Shown: in pieces, positions 57,503 through 64,000 of the stretch
Position numbering within the stretch: position 1 is the first letter of the stretch
How the letters are laid out: each line of letters begins with the position of its first letter
NCBI RefSeq assembly: GCF_039555335.1
Contig: NC_092646.1
Location: 22,194,258-22,258,257 of the forward strand
DNA length: 64,000 nt
Reading direction: 5' to 3'
Origin: Amphiura filiformis
Taxonomy: Eukaryota; Echinodermata; Ophiuroidea; Amphilepidida; Amphiuridae
Program-made: the position numbers and the translations under genes
Notes under the pieces: model-generated
Told to the model about the DNA's origin: nothing
Databases searched by the model: none
What the model saw: only the letters and a program-made list of their open reading frames with translations

Positions 57503-60241
57503 TAGGCCAATCAAATTAAAAAAATCACCCACCACTAATTATTGTAACATAAATCATTTAATCACCGTTCATTTCAGAAAAGTAAAAAAACATATTAAAG
57601 ACCCCGAAAGTTCAAGTAGTGGAACAGTGCCTAATTTGCATAAATCCAAAATGGCCGCTTATGCAGGGGTGAAATTTCAAATTTGGTAAATTGTTGTTAA
57701 AACCATACCAATGCATTTCTTTCGTCATAAGGATTCAGAAAAAGTATAGTTTGACCTATCTCCGATATACATTTTTGTCAAAATTTGGATTCCAGAGGGA
57801 CAAAAAATGAAAAAATGCTCTGATTTTAATAAAAATGGTTTCATACTTGCAGAAACATTTCAAAGAATATTTTGCCATATCTCAAGTGGTTTGTTACCTT
57901 CGTAACATGGCAAAGAAGATCAAAATCCATTGAGCCCTGTTGACATTGACCTTGATGTACACCAGGCACAAAAAGAAACTCGTCAGTTATATTCATCCTT
58001 GCTGTTCAATAAATTGATAATTTTGGATTATTCTGAAATATACATTTTGTTAATTGGACTTTTCTTTCTCATTTGACACCCTGTTCGTGAACATTGAGCA
58101 AGAATTGACCAAGATATGCGCCTCAAACTCTCAAACCCCAAAATGAAAAGTTGTAATTTTAACGATTCAATTGTGCCTGTTACACTGTGTGATTTATTGA
58201 TTGGTCTGTGGTGCTTGTGTGCGATACAACGGTGCGTTCCCATTGAAAATCGTTGAAAATGCAACTTTTGATTTTGGGGTTTGAGGCTTTGGAGGCGCAC
58301 ATCTTGGTCAATTCTTGTTTGTTTTTCACGAACAGGGTGTCAAATGAGAAAGCAAAGTCGAATTCACAAAATGTATATTTCAGAATAATCCAAAATTATC
58401 AAGTTATTGAACAGCAGGGATGAATGTAACTGACGAGTTTCTTTTTGTGCCTGGTGTATTTTGTGATGTTACGGTACCTATGTAACAAAACATCCAAAAC
58501 AATGCAACTTTTCTCATTTTGATTTATATTTGCCAAAGGAACAATTTGCAAATCTGCAAATTGCAGCATATTTCCATTGTAAACGACTGTGGACCCCAAC
58601 ATTTGGCCTTTGACCTTATTGTCTATAACTCAAGAACTGTATGTCGGAGACTGGTCAAACTATACTTTTTTCTGAATCATTATGATGAGAGCAAGACATT
58701 GGTATGGTTTTAAACAAGATTTCACCAAATTTTCACCCCCTGCATAAGCGGGGACTGCTCTATAATCCGAAGGTTCTATAATCCGAAGGTTCTTTAGTCC
58801 GAAGGTTCGCTAGTCCGAACACGTGTTCATAGCATTCGTTAGTCCGAATTTTAAAAGAGGTTCTCTAGTCCGAAAAAAATTGAAAAGAGGTTCTTTATTC
58901 CGACGATTCTTTATTTCGAAGGTTCTATAGTCCGAATTTTAAAAACGGTTCTCTAGTCCGAATATGAAAATAGTCTCTATAGAAAAAATTTAAAAAAGGG
59001 TTCTATAGTCCGAATATGAAAATAGTCTCTATAGTCCGAATTTTAAAAGGGTTCTATAGTCCGAATATAGAAATAGGCTCTATAATCCGAATTCAAAAAA
59101 AGGTTCTCTAGTCCGAAATTGTAAAACGGTTCTATAGTCCGAAACGGATACCGTGTTCTTTAGTCCGAATCAGTAAAAAGGTTCTATAGTCCGAATATTT
59201 AAAACATTAACATATACTGCGCCCTCTAGCTAGATAATACTAAAGAGTATATATGGCAAACGGGCGCACACCATCAAATCACGATGTAATGACGATGTAA
59301 TGTAGATGGATTCCGGTAAAAACAAAAATCTTTTTAGAGATATTTTGGCCTTTCTGTGGAAAAACGAGAGGCATGTTATAGCTTAAATAAATATTTGAGA
59401 TCTATACATGAACTTGGATCGCCCAACAAGTTGCATAACACAATTTTTTAATAAAGTAGGCCCTCGGATTGAAAAATGGCCAGAAACGGGTATTCAGGGT
59501 CTACCCTGAACGGGTCAAAAATGAAAAAGGGATAAAAAATGAAGAAAATATCACCAGAATAAAGGTGAACGTTAATGTATGCTACGAAAAATATCCAGAG
59601 AAACCAACCATGTTAAACTTCAGCGGATTTATATTTAACAAGTGATTATTTGACACTGAAACAAATGATAAAAATAAAATTCGGACTATAGAACCCGTTT
59701 ACCAATTCGGACTAAAGAACACGGCATCCGTTTCGGACTATAGAACCGTTTTGCAATTTCGGACTATAGAACCTTTTTTTTAAATTCGGACTATAGAGCC
59801 TATTTCCATATTCGGACTATAGAACCCTTTTTAAAATTCGGACTATAGAGCCTATTTTCATTTTCGGACTACAGAACCGTTTTTAAAATTCGGATTAAAG
59901 AACCTCTTTTATTACTCGGATTAGGGAACCTTTTTGGAAATTCGGACTATAGAACCTTCGAAATAAAGAACCGTCGGAATAAAGAACCTTCGTAATAAAG
60001 AACCGTCGGATTAAAGATCATTCGGACTAAAGAACCTTCGGAATAAAGAACCTTCGGACTATAGAGCTTCCACCGCATAAGCAGCCATTTTAGATTTATG
60101 CAAACTTGATTAGGCATTGTTCCTTGGACGTTTGGGGACTTTTGATATTTTCTTTAATTACTTTTCTGAAATGAATGGTGATTAAATGGTTTCTGTTACA
60201 ATGTGGTTTAAGCCCTGATTTTCCTGAATTTGATTGGCCAA
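57503..60241. mobile_element. Palindromic element with GGCCAATCAAATT ends, split by a nested insert
   Basis: GGCCAATCAAATT at 57505 is mirrored by AATTTGATTGGCC ending at 60240. The arms match throughout (ATTTAATCACCGTTCATTTC, GAAATTTCAAATTTGG, GGTCAAACTATACTTTTTCT), with the centre near 58190 (CACGAACAGGGTGTCAAATG on the far arm). The right arm is broken at 58750-60074 by another element. Related arm pieces lie at 17388-17560 and 53330-54100. Confidence 0.8.
58750..60074. mobile_element. Fold-back element with arms of TTCTATAGTCCGAA repeats
   Basis: The left arm (58750-59208) holds about 20 units of GGTTCTATAGTCCGAA with variable spacers. The right arm (59678-60074) holds a similar number as the reverse complement, and the order of variant units is mirrored (for example CGAAACGGATACCGTGTTCT on the left). 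Ends are GGGGACTGCTCTATAATCC and its inverse GGACTATAGAGCTTCCACC. GCATAAGC flanks both sides (58742-58749, 60075-60082). A unique noncoding centre of 470 bp lies between. It interrupts the outer palindrome, whose other arm gives the empty site. Confidence 0.9.
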
Positions 60242-60272
60242 ATACAGTATGCATACAGCATGCATAAAGTAT

Positions 60273-60517
60273 ATCCCAGCAAACACTAAACGGGTTATTA
60301 AGGGTATAAAAACGTTTGAATAACTTTTCAGTGAACATTTTTTTAAATGTGATACAAAACATTTTAACATATTATTAAGAGTTTTTGCAATAACATTTTG
60401 ACAATGACAAACATTTGTTACTGAAACTACATGTAGTATATGTTATTAAAACGTTTTGACCAAACACGTTTATAACGTTTAAAACGTTAGTTAAAACACG
60501 TTTGTGTTTGCTGGGAT
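60273..60517. mobile_element. Short MITE with CCCAGCAAACAC ends
   Basis: TATCCCAGCAAACACTAAAC mirrors ACGTTTGTGTTTGCTGGGATA. A complete small relative of the 48573-49230 element. Confidence 0.85.
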
Positions 60518-60999
60518 ATAGCATAGACTGCAAAACCTGTGTCCTCGATTTGTAAACATGTGTAAAATCTAAACACCAATATCAAATTTCTGAACATGTG
60601 TAGCATTTAAACATGTTTAAAAATCGAGAAAAATGTGGTGTCTAGAATGGTGTTTAATCTCCAGTTTTTGCAGTGTAATATACCGAGAAAAAAGATGACA
60701 GAAACCTTCTAACAAAAATGCACATGTATGTATATAACCGTCCATTGTGTATATTTAATTATCATTTTTATTTATGTTAGCAATGTTTCTTAAAACTTAC
60801 TTACCTCTATCTAAATTGAGCTGATGTAGCTTTCTGAAATTATCCAAAACAGTTTGGTTCTTCAAGACAATCATTTGCGAATCTTCCTCATATCCCCGGG
60901 CTCATATCCTTCCCCAACAAGCTATCCATAAGTGTGTAAGCACAGTAGGGGTGCGCGTTTGAAATGATCCTCTTTTCTGATCAGACCATGATCAGACCA

Positions 61000-62490
61000 A
61001 GCCTTGCATTTGCATAGATAGCCTTCATCTCGAGAGCCGGGACTTAAAATGTGCACAAAAATCCGCCCAAAATTAGAGTCCGTCAGAAATCAGTTATGGA
61101 GTGCAAACTTGCATGGTCTAAAAGTATATTTCTGTAAATTCTTATCCACAAATGCTTAATTTTTGACAAAAAAAGAGAAGAGTAGAATTATGAAGAGTCA
61201 CAAAATCGCACCATGGACGATAGTTCGAAGTCGCCTAATTGGACAACCATGTCGCGGGTTTGGCAACCCTCTATAGGCCTAATATTATCATTTATGATAA
61301 GTTCAATAATTCTGAAGAGAGGAAAGTTTCAATTTTCGGATTAAAAACTTCACCGCAATTGATCGCCGCCGCGGTATATGGGTAATTTAACTTAAGGGTA
61401 CGTGGGAAGCACTCGACGTAGGCCTACCTGGAGCTGTGCCTACCGAAGTACGACAGTCGAGTCGAGTCTAAGTTGTGTAAAGTACTTTTAAAAAAACCGG
61501 GTAGATTAGATGTAAGCTGATCCAAAACCATATAGGCGGCGGAAGCGACGAGGACGGGGGAAAGGAGCCCTCCCCCCCAAAAAAAAAGTCATAATAGAGG
61601 AAAAATAAAGCATCTTGGCACGAAAACACCGTGCTCGCATTGGCACATCAAACAACAAAATAATTTTTATTACGATTTGAGTGAAGAATAAATGAGTGAA
61701 ATAAATGAGATATATAAATCAATAATAAATATATATATACCCATCTTGGTAGTAGAATACCAAAGGTGGAAACGGGGTGCAGCTGCCCCACCCTAACCCC
61801 GTGAGAAGTCTTGTCCCATCCTTGCCCCCTGTGTGATGCTGGCCACCCTGATATTTAGGATTTGTAGGCCTTTTTTGTATTTTAGCCCATTTTAAGCCCA
61901 TTTTTGACCACTAATTTTCGTCAAAGCCCCCCCTTAAAAGTTGTCTTGTCACTGATAATACCCGTCTATTGAGTACGAGCATCGAAATAATTTATTTTTA
62001 GATGGTACAAGCCCTACACTGATTAAGACATGTACCCTTAAGAATATTCACTGTCCCACTTAGAGCGCTCCAATGGTTGATGCGCATGATCGATTAATAG
62101 ATAAACTTGAAACCGTTTCATTCACAGACAAAAACATAATGCATTTATTGATCGCATAAAGTAACTTTATATTCTTAGAAAGTAAAAATAGATTTGTTAA
62201 AAAAAATAGAAAATGCCCATATTGACCTTGTAAATCCTCTGTATTCTTTTCTAAACTAAAAATAGGTTTTTGATTTTGATTTTAATCCCTCAACAATATC
62301 ATTCTTAAATACAAAAACTGTATTTATAAATAATATATCTATTTCCGAGGTCTAAAAATCTTTAAAAATAGTTCTCAAACAACTGAAAAGGAAGTGCAAC
62401 AAAAAAGCGATAATAAACCCTTTCAAACGGTATACAGAGGGGTACAAGGTACGACAAATGTAGGCACAGAATAGGTACAGTTTGATACCT
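61000..62490. other. Intergenic stretch with G/C-rich tracts
   Basis: Contains poly-G and poly-C runs (about 61555-61585 and 61920) and the word GGCGGCGGAAGCGACGAGG, like fragments of the GTGGCG-ended elements. No exon recognised on either strand. The promoter of the minus-strand coiled-coil gene may lie near 61000-61400. Confidence 0.35.
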
Positions 62491-62502
62491 CACACCTGCA
62501 AA

Positions 62503-62881
62503 CAGGGGCGTCGCTGATTCGGGGGGGTGTACAGCATGTTTTGCCGACGGAAATATGTTGTGAATTGTAGACCCAAGCCAGGACGGCGCTCAAGAATGTA
62601 AAAAGTGGGTGGGGGGGGAGGGAGGGAGGGGTTGGGGTAGGAGTAAAAAAAATTCGACTAATTTTTTTTTAAATAGTAACTACTATAACATTAACAATAG
62701 CTCTATTACGTAACAACAGCAGAATTTCGTAACACATTTATATTTCATATATATAGGTTTGACTATATTTGCCGACAATAACAAGGTTTTGACGACAACA
62801 GTCAATTTTTGCCCACAAAATTGAGTATTAGGGGGTGTTACACCACCATACCCCCCCTCTCTCTCTCTAGCGGCGGCCCTG
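62503..62881. mobile_element. hAT-like MITE with 8-bp target duplication
   Basis: CAGGGGCGTCGCT on the left mirrors AGCGGCGGCCCTG on the right. CCTGCAAA flanks both sides (62495-62502, 62882-62889). 379 bp, noncoding. Confidence 0.8.
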
Positions 62882-62899
62882 CCTGCAAAAACATTTTAA

Positions 62900-64000
62900 C
62901 CAGGCTGAACAATACAAAAGTATACATGTAACTGGCGTAACTTCTGTGGGTTTTGCCAACGATTTAACCATATTAACAGTATGGGCGTTTACTCGATGCA
63001 TTTATGAAATTGAAATAAACCAGGGTTTTAATGTGCACACCCGGGACTCTACCAAACCAATCTTTTTAACTTCCTTTTAGCTAATATGTCTGGTGTACTC
63101 TCAGCTCCCACAAAAAATACTGTACAAACGATAATATCAGATTCCTTAAGTAAGATCATACAAATAATAATCATAATTATATGCAAATGTTCAAAATGGT
63201 ATGTTCTTAAATTGGATATGCATCAATTGCAGTGCAATAGCAGTCACTCTAATTAGGAATACTTGGTAATACCAAAACACCAAGTTAAAGAGAGAAGCCA
63301 TTATCTGCTATATAGACAATCAAACTATCACTTGACCATAGATTTGCAGCCAAAATTGGACTACCCCCCACCCCCATTAGCTTTCCCCACCTGCAATTTT
63401 ACCACTCTTTACTGCTTCCCCAGGCAAGGCTCATAATTATTGCACAGCCCCCTATCCCCTGGTTGGTAGGCCTACACCTCGGGTATGGGCACAGAAGTGG
63501 TTTGAATTCTGTGGGTATGGCGAAATTTTCCTACACATTCAGAGTCGCCCATTTAGGTAACCCCCATTTGAATCACACTGCCTGTGTGGAAGATTAAGGT
63601 CATGTCTTCCATAGGGGGTGTGTGGATTTCAACTACAGTCAAAAATCAGCACAGGTTTTTAGTATGGTACTTCATTCATGTACCTGTTTCATCTTTTATT
63701 TCCACAATATACAAAATAAAAACAGTACTAGTATGTCACATTCACTGTTAACTATGAAAATTACAGTTACATGCAGGCCTAAAAAATACTGTTTGATTGG
63801 CATAATCCAACCTACCCTAAATATACTGCCATTGTCAGCAAGTATCAATATTTTTATTTATTTTTAGGGAGGAAAAGAAAAAAAAAAAAAATAATTTGAT
63901 ATATATTATGGGGAAAAATGGTCTAAAAATAGATCAAGGGTAATTGGTGACCGTTTGAAGTTAAAAAGGGGTTAAAATAAAGAAAATGTGTATTTTACCC
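62900..64000. other. Repeat fragments at the window end, no gene seen
   Basis: A fragment of the AGAGCACATCAGAC family lies at about 63085-63135, a fragment of the TTCCATTTGAAATCC family at about 63540-63640, and a half copy of the TAGGCCTAAAAA family at 63775-63860. I see no coding exon. Confidence 0.5.

Larger units (their letters stand above)
57071..60805 (-). other. Probable leader intron and 5' exon of the minus-strand coiled-coil gene
   Basis: On the minus strand a strong donor (ATAGAG|GTAAGTAAGT) lies at 60804-60805 and an acceptor (GTTTCTTTCAG|GGCACG) at 57071-57074. Joining them gives a noncoding leader with one short upstream frame that stops before the main ATG. The 5' exon would lie above 60805, perhaps up to about 61000. 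The 3.7-kb intron holds the nested palindromes. Confidence 0.45.

Noticed and set aside
63622-63867. 81-codon frame near the window end
   Set aside because: It runs over MITE fragments and has no recognisable protein features.

Overview
The window looks like a stretch of an invertebrate animal genome. Introns have GT-AG boundaries, coding density is low, base composition is AT-rich, and many families of small inverted-repeat elements and non-LTR retrotransposon remains are scattered throughout. A tandem array of rhodopsin-class receptors of melatonin-receptor-like type and the style of the repeats suggest an invertebrate deuterostome, perhaps an echinoderm. That placement is inference; no marker gene fixes the species.

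Layout. (1) 1-13.3 kb, plus strand: the 3' part of a multi-exon gene for a single-pass membrane protein of no family I recognise. Eleven exons can be read through, and every internal junction is phase 1. Several exons are serial duplicates, and one carries five copies of a 39-residue repeat. (2) 13.3-20 kb: no gene, only inverted-repeat elements and LINE fragments. (3) 20-42.7 kb: three copies of a receptor gene on the plus strand, each preceded by a noncoding 5' exon. Copies 1 (21452-22606) and 2 (31967-33124) are intact and sit in a long tandem segmental duplication. Copy 3 (41.6-42.7 kb) is a pseudogene. A broken 3-kb LINE lies inside duplication unit 1. (4) 43.3-45.6 kb: an inverted pair of 50-bp repeat arrays, then a LINE endonuclease fragment. 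(5) 47.4-57.1 kb: two convergent genes (47392-48453 plus; 55700-57022 minus) for low-complexity, coiled-coil-containing proteins that share an architecture. About 7 kb of inverted-repeat elements lies between them. (6) 57.5-64 kb: the probable 5' leader exon of the minus-strand gene, a nested pair of palindromic elements, and repeats.

How the parts relate. I see no operon-like functional unit. The receptors are a recent local expansion with a shared promoter and leader-exon design. The first gene grew by copying phase-1 exon modules. The two coiled-coil proteins may be old divergent paralogues. The most unusual structural theme is the number of fold-back elements whose arms are built from many copies of one short word, a different word in each element. 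Several insertions can be confirmed inside the window because a duplicated copy of the same locus preserves the empty site.
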